Below are positions 46,618 to 54,963 of a stretch of DNA of 64,000 nt, piece after piece (within the stretch, counting starts at the first letter, position 1; each line of letters begins with the position of its first letter). This DNA comes from Flavobacteriaceae bacterium PS02337 (GTDB taxonomy: Bacteria; Bacteroidota; Bacteroidia; Flavobacteriales; Flavobacteriaceae). Where the stretch lies: the NCBI GenBank assembly GCA_029959285.1, contig JASCOE010000018.1, forward strand, positions 23,754 through 87,753. Reading direction: 5' to 3'. The notes under the pieces are model-generated. The model made no database searches. It had not been told where the DNA came from and saw only the letters and a list, made by a program, of their open reading frames with translations. The position numbers were made by a program, and so were the translations under genes.

Positions 46618-47729
46618 GAAGATATTATCTGCTTGTGATTCTGATAGGGACTTGCTCTCTAAATGGACAGGTCAAAGACACAGTTGTTGCAAAGCAAGAA
46701 ATAATAGCCAGAACTTTAGAAGTTTTTAAACGGTTTAAGGATCTAAAAGCAAATCAGAAGGAGTATGAGGGAGCTATCATTGAAGAGATTCAGTTAAGTA
46801 TTCCGCTACAGCAACCTGCTGCTTCAGGAGATGCCTTTTATTTAAAACAGCTTGCACAGAAAAGCTTGACGGGAGATCTGGGAAAAGAAGGACCCGCTAC
46901 TTTAATGCCTGAGGTAGATGGTAAAAACGCAGCGAGATTAACAGGGCCTTCACAATATGACAGTAGAATTGAGCCTTTAGTCTTGAACAGTGAAATACCT
47001 TGGCAGAAACAGATTCTGATCAATTCTGAATCGGTCGGCATTATAGTGGAGCGGGAAAAATTAAATGCTGTTTCAAAAGAGATATACCAGTTGGACATTT
47101 ATCTTAAATTAGGAGAAAGATATAATCTTTGTTCTGGAGAAGCTTTTGCCTATCAACCTGTTACCGGTGTCGGGACTGCATTTATCAGCGGTGATTCCAC
47201 TATGATAACGGCCCTGCACGTTTTTGAAAGACCTCTCAAACACTATGCGGTGGTTTTCGGTTATAAAATCATTTCCAGAACCGGAGTGGTGGATGTTTTT
47301 GTTGATAAAAAAGATGTTTACTTTCTTAAAGAAGTGATTAGAAAGAATAGTGAACAGGACGTAGCCGAATTCACAGTTGATCGGAGTTTTAACCGACCGG
47401 TTCTGGCAATAGAAAATTCAGAGGCTGTGACAAAAGAAAAAAATGAAATTTATATGATCGGATACCCAAGCGGACTGCCTCTGAAGGTAGCTTTAAATGC
47501 TTCGGTTACACAGAACGATAATCCATTTTATTTTTACACTACTCTTGATAGTTTCCAGGGGAATTCAGGTTCGCCTGTTTTTAATTTTTATACTCATAAA
47601 GTTATAGGAATACTAGTATCAGGAGAAATTGACTATAAGTTTAATGGATATTGCAATAAAGCCCCTTTATGTTTTTATCCTTTTTGTATGGGCGAGAAAG
47701 TGGTTAGGATAGAGAATGTTTTCAAATAG
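46614..47729 (+). CDS. exported trypsin-like serine protease, TTG start
   Basis: A 371-aa protein with a signal peptide (YYLLVILIGTCSLNG). The start is TTG at 46614, inside TTGA shared with the upstream stop; no ATG is better placed and the signal peptide begins directly. The last ~180 residues form a chymotrypsin-fold protease: His202 in ITALHVF, Asp249 in QDVAEFTV, Ser318 in FQGNSGSPVF. The preceding oxyanion-side region reads YMIGYPSGLPLK. Residues about 20-150 are a separate helical region specific to this protein. Overlapping genes suggest that it processes, or is regulated by, the upstream protein. Confidence 0.85.
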   Translation: MRRYYLLVILIGTCSLNGQVKDTVVAKQEIIARTLEVFKRFKDLKANQKEYEGAIIEEIQLSIPLQQPAASGDAFYLKQLAQKSLTGDLGKEGPATLMPEVDGKNAARLTGPSQYDSRIEPLVLNSEIPWQKQILINSESVGIIVEREKLNAVSKEIYQLDIYLKLGERYNLCSGEAFAYQPVTGVGTAFISGDSTMITALHVFERPLKHYAVVFGYKIISRTGVVDVFVDKKDVYFLKEVIRKNSEQDVAEFTVDRSFNRPVLAIENSEAVTKEKNEIYMIGYPSGLPLKVALNASVTQNDNPFYFYTTLDSFQGNSGSPVFNFYTHKVIGILVSGEIDYKFNGYCNKAPLCFYPFCMGEKVVRIENVFK

Positions 47730-48257
47730 AAAAATTAGAAAGTCTTATCATATTTTTTTAATTACTAGTATAATCTTTAAAAGATATTTTATTTTAGATA
47801 TGAAATCTAATAAAATATGAGAAAAGTCAAAATTGCAGAAGTTGGCTGAACCTAAAATTAAAGACGGGAAGAAGAATGAGAAATTAACTGTAAGGGAATT
47901 AAGAAATTGTGAAGGATTTGCGGATGTTTCAGATTCAGAGGTCGAACAAATAATTAAAAGTTTATATAGACTTTCTTTGATTGTTTTCAATTACAAGGCA
48001 AAGCAATAACTCAAAAAAATATATAGGTTACGATCGCTCTGCAACTCGAACCTTATTAGAGAAGAGTTTGATTTTAATGAATTTAAGAAGCATTTGAAAG
48101 TTTTGCGCCACGAGTACGCCACAAGACTTGGAGTACTAGATTATTTGTAAATTCATCCTAGCTTTTTGCAACAGAAATGGTATCAATTCAGTTAAATAAA
48201 TAGATAGAAAAATTGTTAATTATATTAAAGTGGGATAAAAGGCAAACTAATTGCTTT
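47730..48257. other. gap with element debris before the IS3 gene
   Basis: It holds a possible 59-codon gene (47833), another GCGCCACGA-N-CGCCACAA motif near 48109-48125, and a 27-bp sequence (48159-48185) partly repeated beyond the IS3 gene. An 80-codon minus frame at 47748 lacks any pattern and is not called. Confidence 0.5.
47833..48009 (+). CDS. possible small protein of a mobile element
   Basis: The frame is open from 47821 to a TAA at 48007-48009, with TTG (47833) as the only possible start near its left end. The product would end LTVRELRNCEGFADVSDSEV then EQIIKSLYRLSLIVFNY, a pattern (LTV.ELR...GF.D.SD.E...II..L..LS.I.F) I associate with small proteins next to integrative elements in this phylum. 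It lacks an ATG and a clear ribosome-binding site, so it may be a fragment. Confidence 0.3.
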   Translation: MQKLAEPKIKDGKKNEKLTVRELRNCEGFADVSDSEVEQIIKSLYRLSLIVFNYKAKQ

Positions 48258-49418
48258 TTACGGAAGATATTGTTTTTGGAATTCTTCCATTGTTAAATAT
48301 TCAAGAGCTGAATGTCTTCTGCAGGTGTTGTAGAAATTTTTGATATAATTGGTTACTGATGTTTTTGCTTTTTTAATGGACGCATATTGGTTCTGATAAA
48401 TTAACTCTGATTTAATTGTCTTGAAAAAGCTTTCTGCAACTGCATTGTCGTAGCAGTTTCCTTTTCTGCTCATGCTCTGAGTAATCTGATCACTTTTAGA
48501 TAAAATGTACACAAAGGCTTTGCAGGCATATTGGATTCCGCGGTCTGAATGAAATATTAATTTTTGGTTTCGAATTAATGGACGGTTGCGCAAAGCCTGC
48601 TTAAAAGCAACTATAGTTGTATCTATTGCTTTCATGGTTTTGCTTATGGACCAGCCTATAACTTTACGATCGAAGAGGTCTATTACTGCAGTAAGGTATA
48701 CCCAGCCTTTCTTAGTTTGAATGTAAGTAATGTCAGATACCCAGACCTGATTTTGGTTTCTAACTTTAAATTCCTGATTTAATAAATTGTCAGCTGCAGG
48801 ATATTTGGGAGACGAGATTGTAGTTCTTTTGAACTTTTGTTTTGCGATCCGTTGAAGATGATTCTCTAGCATTATCTTTCCAACATACGTGCGGGATACA
48901 TTTATACCTATTGCTGACAGTTCTTTAGTGATTCTTATGCTTCCGTACCTTCCTTGGCTCCAATGATAAATTCTTAGAATTTCAGATGTTATAAATATTT
49001 TTCTTTCAGCTCTGCTCGTAGATAGGTCTTTCCTCCATCTGTAGAAACAGCTTGGATCTACCTTGAAAATTTTACACATCTTAATAATTGGAAATTTTTC
49101 ACAGTTTTCCAAGATGAATTTATAGCGAAGCCGCCTTTTCTGTAAAATAACTCCTGTGCTGCTTTCTAAGATATCCTTTTCTATCTGAATATTTTTGATT
49201 TCTTTTTTTAATCTTATTAATTCTTTTTGGTTAGCATCTAAATCTGATTTTTTCTCGAGGGTCAATTTTCCTTCCTTGTAAAGTTTTTTCCAATGTTGGA
49301 GGCTATTTTCACTGATGCCTAGGTCCTGGGATACAGTTAATACACTTTTATATTGATTACTGATTGTGACGGCACAAATTTTAAATTCCAACGGCCACTT
49401 TTTTCGAGTATTTTCCAT
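48258..49418 (-). CDS. IS3-family transposase (OrfA and OrfB in one frame)
   Basis: A 386-aa transposase: helix-turn-helix OrfA part (about 5-60, WPLEFKICAVTISNQYKSVL and GISENSLQHWKK), a leucine-zipper-like coiled coil (about 60-90), then the OrfB part with HTH_21 and the DDE core: VWVSDITYIQ, IFHSDRGIQYA and SRKGNCYDNAVAESFFKTIKSE. Many IS3 elements need a -1 frameshift between OrfA and OrfB. Here both are in one continuous frame, fused around ILESSTGVILQKRRLR. The catalytic motifs are intact. I could not define the inverted repeats at the ends. Confidence 0.93.
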   Translation of the reverse strand: MENTRKKWPLEFKICAVTISNQYKSVLTVSQDLGISENSLQHWKKLYKEGKLTLEKKSDLDANQKELIRLKKEIKNIQIEKDILESSTGVILQKRRLRYKFILENCEKFPIIKMCKIFKVDPSCFYRWRKDLSTSRAERKIFITSEILRIYHWSQGRYGSIRITKELSAIGINVSRTYVGKIMLENHLQRIAKQKFKRTTISSPKYPAADNLLNQEFKVRNQNQVWVSDITYIQTKKGWVYLTAVIDLFDRKVIGWSISKTMKAIDTTIVAFKQALRNRPLIRNQKLIFHSDRGIQYACKAFVYILSKSDQITQSMSRKGNCYDNAVAESFFKTIKSELIYQNQYASIKKAKTSVTNYIKNFYNTCRRHSALEYLTMEEFQKQYLP

Positions 49419-49560
49419 GGTTTCAAATTTATAGAGTGATGAATTGTTTTGTAATTATTTATTCTTACAATTTATCAAAATAAATTTAATCAATATTTTT
49501 AAAACCGCCTTAGCTTTTTGTGGCAAAAAAGGTATCACCTCCATTACATTAGTAATCTAT

Positions 49561-49590
49561 TTTCACAATCAAATATTTCACAATCAAATA
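49561..49590 (+). repeat. tandem 15-bp duplication upstream of the hydrolase
   Basis: TTTCACAATCAAATA occurs twice in exact tandem, ending 11 bases before the start codon. It may be a regulator half-site pair or a recent slip duplication. Confidence 0.85.
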
Positions 49591-49601
49591 ATTATGAAAT
49601 T

Positions 49602-50465
49602 ATGACGACATCCGATTCACAAAGTGCCAAATATACTTATGCTACGGTACCCACCCGGTTTATTGAAGCGGGCGGAATAAAATTTGCCTACAGGTCATAT
49701 GGTAAGCAAGGAGACATTCCTGTTATTTATTTTAATCACTTAACAGCAAACCTTGATAATTGCGACCCAAGAATTATGGATGCCATTGCGGCAGAGCGCC
49801 ATATTATTTCTTTTGATTATCGCGGTGTTGGTGCAACTACGGGAGAACAAGGAACAAGTATTGCTGATATGGCAAAAGATGCTGTTGCCTTTATTCATGC
49901 TTTAGGATACCAACAAGTGGACATTGTGGCATTTTCTATGGGTGGTTTTATTACCCAGGAATTACTTTTGCAAGAGCCGGCTTTGGCCCGTAAAATTATT
50001 CTTGCAGGTACAGGTCCCAGAGGCGGAAAAGGGATTAGTGATGTGGCTGGTTTAACGTACAAGGACATTTTAAAAGGCCTGTTGACATTCAGAGATCCTA
50101 AATTTTATCTGTTTTTTACTCAAAACAAAATAGGTAAAGAAGCAGCCCGCGATTTTCTAAAACGTCTAAAAGAAAGAACTGAAAACCGTGATGAGAAAGT
50201 AAAATTGAGTGTGCTGGGCAAACAACTTAAGGCTATTAAAATATGGGGAAATGATAATCCGGCCGATTTGAGTGTTTTCAAACATCCTGTATTGGTAGTC
50301 AATGGCGATAATGACAGAATGGTGCCAACGCCTAATTCGTATGATTTGGCAAAGCGTTTTCCTAATGCTGAAAAAGTAATAATTTATCCAAATTCAGGGC
50401 ATGGCGGAATTTTTCAATATCATAAAGAATTTCTTGAAAAAGCAATACCATTTTTGACTAAATAA
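49602..50465 (+). CDS. alpha/beta-fold hydrolase
   Basis: A 287-aa cytoplasmic hydrolase. The frame is open from 49518, but the ATG at 49602 is best because the upstream part encodes the repeat region. The oxyanion region reads VIYFNHLTANLDNCDP, the nucleophile elbow is FSMGG, the acid is probably the Asp of VNGDNDRMVP, and the His lies in NSGHGG. Members of this family act as esterases, lactonases or dehalogenase-like enzymes; the substrate cannot be inferred. It forms an operon with the oxidoreductase 13 bp downstream. Confidence 0.88.
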   Translation: MTTSDSQSAKYTYATVPTRFIEAGGIKFAYRSYGKQGDIPVIYFNHLTANLDNCDPRIMDAIAAERHIISFDYRGVGATTGEQGTSIADMAKDAVAFIHALGYQQVDIVAFSMGGFITQELLLQEPALARKIILAGTGPRGGKGISDVAGLTYKDILKGLLTFRDPKFYLFFTQNKIGKEAARDFLKRLKERTENRDEKVKLSVLGKQLKAIKIWGNDNPADLSVFKHPVLVVNGDNDRMVPTPNSYDLAKRFPNAEKVIIYPNSGHGGIFQYHKEFLEKAIPFLTK

Positions 50466-50478
50466 AAATCAAATAATA

Positions 50479-51483
50479 ATGAAAGCATTTATAGTAAAAA
50501 AATACGGCAAAAAAGAAAAATTACATTTGACTGATTGGGCTGAACCGGCTGTAAAAGAAAATGATGTATTGGTAGAAGTACATTCGGCAAGTGTAAACCC
50601 GTTAGATCTGATGATTAAAAATGGCGAGTTTAAATTATTTTTACCCTATAAGCCACCATTTGTAAATGGACATGATCTTGCCGGTATTGTGACCAAAACA
50701 GGCTCTAAAGTCAGCAGATTCAAAGTGGGCGATGAAGTGTATTCCCGTCCATCAGATCATAGAATAGGTGCTTTTGCTGAGTATATTTCGATTGATGAAA
50801 AGGACGTGGCTTTAAAGCCAAAAAATCTATCCATGGAACAAGCCGGTTCCATTCCGCTGGTTGGTTTAACTTCCTGGCAGGCACTTGTTGAAATTGGAAA
50901 AATTAAAAAAGGACAAAAAGTTTTTATTCAGGCAGGTTCGGGCGGCGTGGGTACGTTCGCCATTCAATTGGCGAAACATTTAGGTGCTTTTGTAGCAACA
51001 ACGACAAGTTCAAAAAATATTGATTTAGTAAAAAGTCTCGGTGCAGATTTAGTCATTGACTACAAAACAGAAGATTTTGAAACGAAATTGAAGGATTACG
51101 ACTTGGTACTGCATAATAACAAAGATTCAAAAATTCTTGAAAAATCACTGCGAATTTTAAAATCCGGCGGGCAGTTAATTTCTCTGGTCGGACCGCCGAC
51201 ACCTGAATTTGCCAATGCATTGGGTTTGTCCTGGCCTTTGAAAATGGTGATAAGGTTTTTAAGTTCCAGTGCAAGAAGGAAGGCAAAAAAAAGAAACGTA
51301 TCTTTTAAATTCCTGTTTATGAGATCTGAAGGTAAACAACTTAGTCAGATTACAGAGCTTATAGAGGCTGGTGTCATAAAACCTGTTATTGATAAAGTTT
51401 TTGCCTTTGAGCAGGCCAATGAAGCATTGTCTTATGTTGAAACAGGAAGGTCAAAAGGAAAAGTCGTTATTAAGGTTAAGTAG
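50479..51483 (+). CDS. NADP-dependent MDR-family oxidoreductase (quinone reductase type)
   Basis: A 334-aa zinc-independent medium-chain dehydrogenase. The GroES-like N-terminal domain (about 5-115) shows VHSASVNPLDLMIKNGEF and GHDLAGIV. The Rossmann part has FIQAGSGGVGTFAIQLAKHLGA. The C-terminal end, FAFEQANEALSYVETGRSKG followed by KVVIKV, is characteristic. No zinc-binding cysteines are seen. Together with the hydrolase upstream and the SDR further on, it suggests a detoxification or small-molecule metabolism cluster. Confidence 0.9.
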   Translation: MKAFIVKKYGKKEKLHLTDWAEPAVKENDVLVEVHSASVNPLDLMIKNGEFKLFLPYKPPFVNGHDLAGIVTKTGSKVSRFKVGDEVYSRPSDHRIGAFAEYISIDEKDVALKPKNLSMEQAGSIPLVGLTSWQALVEIGKIKKGQKVFIQAGSGGVGTFAIQLAKHLGAFVATTTSSKNIDLVKSLGADLVIDYKTEDFETKLKDYDLVLHNNKDSKILEKSLRILKSGGQLISLVGPPTPEFANALGLSWPLKMVIRFLSSSARRKAKKRNVSFKFLFMRSEGKQLSQITELIEAGVIKPVIDKVFAFEQANEALSYVETGRSKGKVVIKVK

Positions 51484-51691
51484 TTTGATAACAGTTAAGT
51501 TCCATTAAACTTTAATATTTAGTTTTGCTGGAAATATAATGTAGGGAATATTATTTTAAAACTGGATTTTTCGTAAAGTAAAATATAATATTGGATATAA
51601 AAATTAAAAAAGCTGTCATTACTTTACGGACAGTCTCTTTTAAAATATATAGCTCTGAGATAATTTAATACTTTGCTTTGTTCACGACCAG

Positions 51692-51722
51692 TTTGGAAAC
51701 ATTTTACCCCAATTTGGAAACA
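51692..51722 (+). promoter_or_regulatory. paired TTTGGAAACA sites, likely AraC-type operator
   Basis: TTTGGAAACA occurs at 51692-51701 and 51713-51722, exactly 21 bp apart (two DNA turns), upstream of the SDR gene. An AraC-family regulator is encoded right after the SDR gene. The rest of the gap (51484-51776) is AT-rich with no gene. Confidence 0.5.
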
Positions 51723-51776
51723 GATTGTATGGCTTAGCTTATGGAAATTTGCAGTGTAATTTTAAATACTATAAAA

Positions 51777-52580
51777 ATGCAAAAAACAATTTTCATTACA
51801 GGAGCTTCTTCAGGTTTAGGAAAAGCTGCTGCTAAATTATTTCAGTCAAAAGGATGGAATGTAATCGCTACTATGCGTAATCCGGAAAAAGAAACAGAAC
51901 TTAATCAATTGCAAAATATTATACTGATTGCCCTTGATGTTACAAATCCTGAACAAATTCAAACTACAATAAATAAAATTAACGCTATACATAATGTCGA
52001 TGTTGTATTTAATAATGCGGGTTACGGATTAATGGGCGCACTGGAAGCTTTTACTGATGAGCAGATCTTAAAACAGCTCAATACAAATCTTTTGGGTGTA
52101 ATCCGGGTTACCAAGGCATTTATTCCTAATTTTAGAGAAAAGAAAAGCGGATTGTTTGTTAGCACAACTTCAATGGGTGGTTTTTTGGCATTTCCACTGC
52201 ATTCTATTTATCATGCATCCAAATTTGCTGTTGAAGGATGGTCTGAAGGAATGTCTTTTGAATTAGGACTGCATAATATTAAAATTAAAACGGTTGCTCC
52301 CGGAGCTTTTGCAACAGATTTTTTAGGCAGATCGCTTGATAAAACCTTACATCCGGGTTATGGGCAATTAGAAGACAAGCTTTTCTCTATGACCGATGCA
52401 ATGATGGGATCAGCGGTTAGTGCAGAAAAAATTGCAGAAGTGGTTTATGAAGCGGCAACGGATGAAAAAGACCAGATTAGATATATTGCAGGTGAAGATG
52501 CAAAAGCAATGCATGCAAGACGTTTGGAATTTGGTTCTGAGGATTTTAGAAAAGAGATTAGACAGCTCATTTTAGGATAA
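51777..52580 (+). CDS. short-chain dehydrogenase/reductase (SDR)
   Basis: A 267-aa classical SDR. I use ATG 51777 because the NAD-binding motif begins a few residues later (TIFITGASSGLGKAAA); ATG 51741 is also in frame but adds no domain. The catalytic set is NNAGYG, the Ser in STTSMGG, and YHASK (Tyr and Lys). After the PG motif, VAPGAFATDFLGRS follows the family. Its neighbour is an AraC regulator, which commonly controls such SDR genes. Confidence 0.9.
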   Translation: MQKTIFITGASSGLGKAAAKLFQSKGWNVIATMRNPEKETELNQLQNIILIALDVTNPEQIQTTINKINAIHNVDVVFNNAGYGLMGALEAFTDEQILKQLNTNLLGVIRVTKAFIPNFREKKSGLFVSTTSMGGFLAFPLHSIYHASKFAVEGWSEGMSFELGLHNIKIKTVAPGAFATDFLGRSLDKTLHPGYGQLEDKLFSMTDAMMGSAVSAEKIAEVVYEAATDEKDQIRYIAGEDAKAMHARRLEFGSEDFRKEIRQLILG

Positions 52581-52591
52581 TATTTAAAATA

Positions 52592-52621
52592 AGGCAGTTG
52601 TTTGATAAACAGCTGCTTTTA
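52592..52621 (+). terminator. hairpin after the SDR gene
   Basis: AAGGCAGTTGTTT and AAACAGCTGCTTTT pair with one mismatch around a three-base loop, followed by TTT. It also overlaps the -33 region of the next promoter. Confidence 0.65.
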
Positions 52622-52630
52622 ATAAATTTG
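52601..52630 (+). promoter_or_regulatory. Bacteroidetes-type promoter for the AraC gene
   Basis: TTTG at 52601-52604 and TAAATTTG at 52623-52630 are 18 bp apart, a close match to the TTTG / TAnnTTTG promoter; the start codon follows 10 bases later. Confidence 0.55.
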
Positions 52631-52640
52631 AAAAGAACAA

Positions 52641-53552
52641 ATGAATACTATAAATTCCATATCTGAATTTCATCGCCTGGTATCACTACCAGAACCTCTG
52701 CATCCGCTCGTAAGTGTAATTCGTGTGGCAGATATTCGTTTTAATAATACTGAAATTTGGGAGCAGTTCTCTTTAAATTTTTATTGTATATCATTAAAAA
52801 AAGATGTTTCCGGAAAAGTAAAATACGGTCAGCAATATTATGATTTTGACAAAGGGCTGATGACTTTTATTGCTCCAAAACAAATTCAGACACTCGCTGT
52901 TCCTCATGATCAGATACTGGGACCGGAATCAGGAACAGGATATGCGCTCTTACTGCATCCTGATTTTCTCTACAGACATCCTCTTGCAGCGACAATTAAA
53001 AATTATGGTTTCTTCTCATATGCTGTTAATGAAGCGCTGCATCTTTCAGAAAGAGAAGAAAAAAATATCATTGAAATTATTGAAAAAATTGATACTGAAT
53101 ACCAATTCATCGATAAACACACACAAGATATTATTCTTTCTCAAATCGATTTGTTATTAAATTACAGCAATCGTTTTTATGAAAGGCAGTTCATTACAAG
53201 AAAAGCTATAAACCATGATCTGCTTACTAAGATGGATCAGTTATTGAATGAATTTTTTGAACAGGAACAAACGCAGAAAAATGGAATTCCATCAGTTGAT
53301 CTTCTTGCTAAAAAGCTGAATTTGTCATCCTATTATTTAAGTGATATGTTACGCTCACTAACAGGGCAGAGTGCACAGCAGCATATTCAGGATAAACTGA
53401 TTGAAAAGGCAAAAGAATATCTTTCGCTGACAAATTTATCGGTTGCTGAAATTGCTTATCGGTTAGGTTTTGAATACCCGCAGTCTTTTAATAAACTATT
53501 TAAAAAAAAATTAAATCTCTCTCCGCTGGAGTTCAGGCAGACATTTAACTAA
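52641..53552 (+). CDS. AraC-family transcriptional regulator
   Basis: A 303-aa regulator with a cupin-like N-terminal sensor (about 20-180; FIAPKQIQTLAVP, GYALLLHPDFL) and a C-terminal pair of helix-turn-helix motifs (about 205-300): SVDLLAKKLNLSSYYLSDML and LSVAEIAYRLGFEYPQSFNK ending KLNLSPLEFRQTF. It is probably the regulator of the SDR gene upstream and possibly of itself, through the 21-bp-spaced sites at 51692. Confidence 0.93.
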   Translation: MNTINSISEFHRLVSLPEPLHPLVSVIRVADIRFNNTEIWEQFSLNFYCISLKKDVSGKVKYGQQYYDFDKGLMTFIAPKQIQTLAVPHDQILGPESGTGYALLLHPDFLYRHPLAATIKNYGFFSYAVNEALHLSEREEKNIIEIIEKIDTEYQFIDKHTQDIILSQIDLLLNYSNRFYERQFITRKAINHDLLTKMDQLLNEFFEQEQTQKNGIPSVDLLAKKLNLSSYYLSDMLRSLTGQSAQQHIQDKLIEKAKEYLSLTNLSVAEIAYRLGFEYPQSFNKLFKKKLNLSPLEFRQTFN

Positions 53553-53733
53553 ATCAAAAGAATATTAATAAATAACACTTTTAAAACCAGTTATTTACAA
53601 TAAATCTGAATTTACCTGCTGAAATGATGAATTATAATCTAAATGAAATTCTTTAAATCACACGAAAAATATTTCCATGCAGTCCTGTTTAAAATACAGT
53701 TCATTGGTTTTTTGGTTTATTTATTTTATTTAA

Positions 53734-53764
53734 TTGGAGGTACAGTTATAATGAGTTAAATTTG
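53734..53764 (+). promoter_or_regulatory. candidate promoter very close to nhaA
   Basis: TTG at 53734-53736 and TAAATTTG at 53757-53764 are 20 bp apart. The -7 box ends five bases before the ATG, so the transcript would be nearly leaderless. Confidence 0.4.
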
Positions 53765-53769
53765 TATTT

Positions 53770-54963
53770 ATGGCAAAACTCATAAATCTTAAGGTCTTTT
53801 CTCATTTTTTCCGATCCTCCTCTGCAGGTGGAATTATATTATTAATCTGTGTACTTATATCACTTGTGATTGCCAACTCGGGATGGTCGGATGGTTTTAA
53901 GGAACTGCTTAATTTTGAATTAGGATTCCATACTTCTTCGCTGCATTTAAAATATCCGGTCCTACTCTGGATCAATGACGGGCTTATGGCTGTTTTTTTT
54001 CTTCTTGTAGGACTGGAAATAAAAAGGGAGATAGTGGAAGGGGAGCTTTCTTCATTTTCCCAGGCCTCCCTTCCGGTGCTTGCCGCCGTGGGTGGTGTAG
54101 CGGTTCCGGCCTTAATTTATTTCTTTTTTAATAACGACGATCTGCATACGGCCAAAGGCTGGGGAATTCCAATGGCTACCGATATTGCTTTTGCACTGGG
54201 GATTTTATCGCTTTTAGGCAGTAAGGTACCTTCGGGCCTTAAGATTTTTCTGGCTGCGCTGGCTATTGTGGATGACCTTATTGCTATTTTAGTCATTGCG
54301 GTATTTTATTCATCAGAACTTAATTTTCTTTATTTAGGATATGCAGGGGCATTGTTTGTTTTATTGATTGTTTTTAATCGAATGGGTGTCAAAAATCTGC
54401 TTTTTTACCTGATCCCCGGAGCAGTTATCTGGTATTTTATTCATCACTCGGGTATTCATGCCACTATTGCCGGTGTTCTGGTAGCCATAACGCTGCCCAC
54501 TACTGAGGATGATACGGAGTCTGCTCTTGAAAAACTGGAACATGCCCTCACTCGTCCGGTGAATTTTATTATCATGCCTATTTTTGCCCTTGTCAATACC
54601 AACATCACTTTTGAATCTGAGATGATATCAGGGCTTTTCAGTAATCTGGGACTGGGTATTATCCTTGGATTGTTTTTAGGCAAACCCATTGGGATTTTTA
54701 TCATGTCATGGCTGTCGGTCAAGCTGAAAATTGCCGAACTTCCCCAGTCTGTTACCTGGATGCATGTATTGGGGCTTGGCCTGCTGGGCGGGATAGGATT
54801 TACAATGTCGATCTTTATTGCCCTATTGTCTTTTAGTGATGTACTGCATCAGAATGAAGCCAAATTCGCGATACTCATTGCCTCTACAATTGCCGGAATT
54901 TCAGGATTTTGCATTTTGAGCCTGTACAATAAAAAGCAGAAAAAAGCGCTTGGGGATACTTAA
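53770..54963 (+). CDS. nhaA: Na+/H+ antiporter NhaA
   Basis: A 397-aa inner-membrane antiporter that exchanges protons for sodium. It has about 12 hydrophobic segments. Key motifs are present: the GLEIKREIVEGEL loop after the second segment, the MATDIAFALG and AIVDDLIAILVIA stretches with the ion-binding Asp pair, and GGIGFTMSIFIALLSF near the end. Length fits the family. The stop codon overlaps, tail to tail, with that of the DUF389 gene (TTAA shared at 54960-54963). G+C is clearly above that of the PUL regions. Confidence 0.95.
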   Translation: MAKLINLKVFSHFFRSSSAGGIILLICVLISLVIANSGWSDGFKELLNFELGFHTSSLHLKYPVLLWINDGLMAVFFLLVGLEIKREIVEGELSSFSQASLPVLAAVGGVAVPALIYFFFNNDDLHTAKGWGIPMATDIAFALGILSLLGSKVPSGLKIFLAALAIVDDLIAILVIAVFYSSELNFLYLGYAGALFVLLIVFNRMGVKNLLFYLIPGAVIWYFIHHSGIHATIAGVLVAITLPTTEDDTESALEKLEHALTRPVNFIIMPIFALVNTNITFESEMISGLFSNLGLGIILGLFLGKPIGIFIMSWLSVKLKIAELPQSVTWMHVLGLGLLGGIGFTMSIFIALLSFSDVLHQNEAKFAILIASTIAGISGFCILSLYNKKQKKALGDT

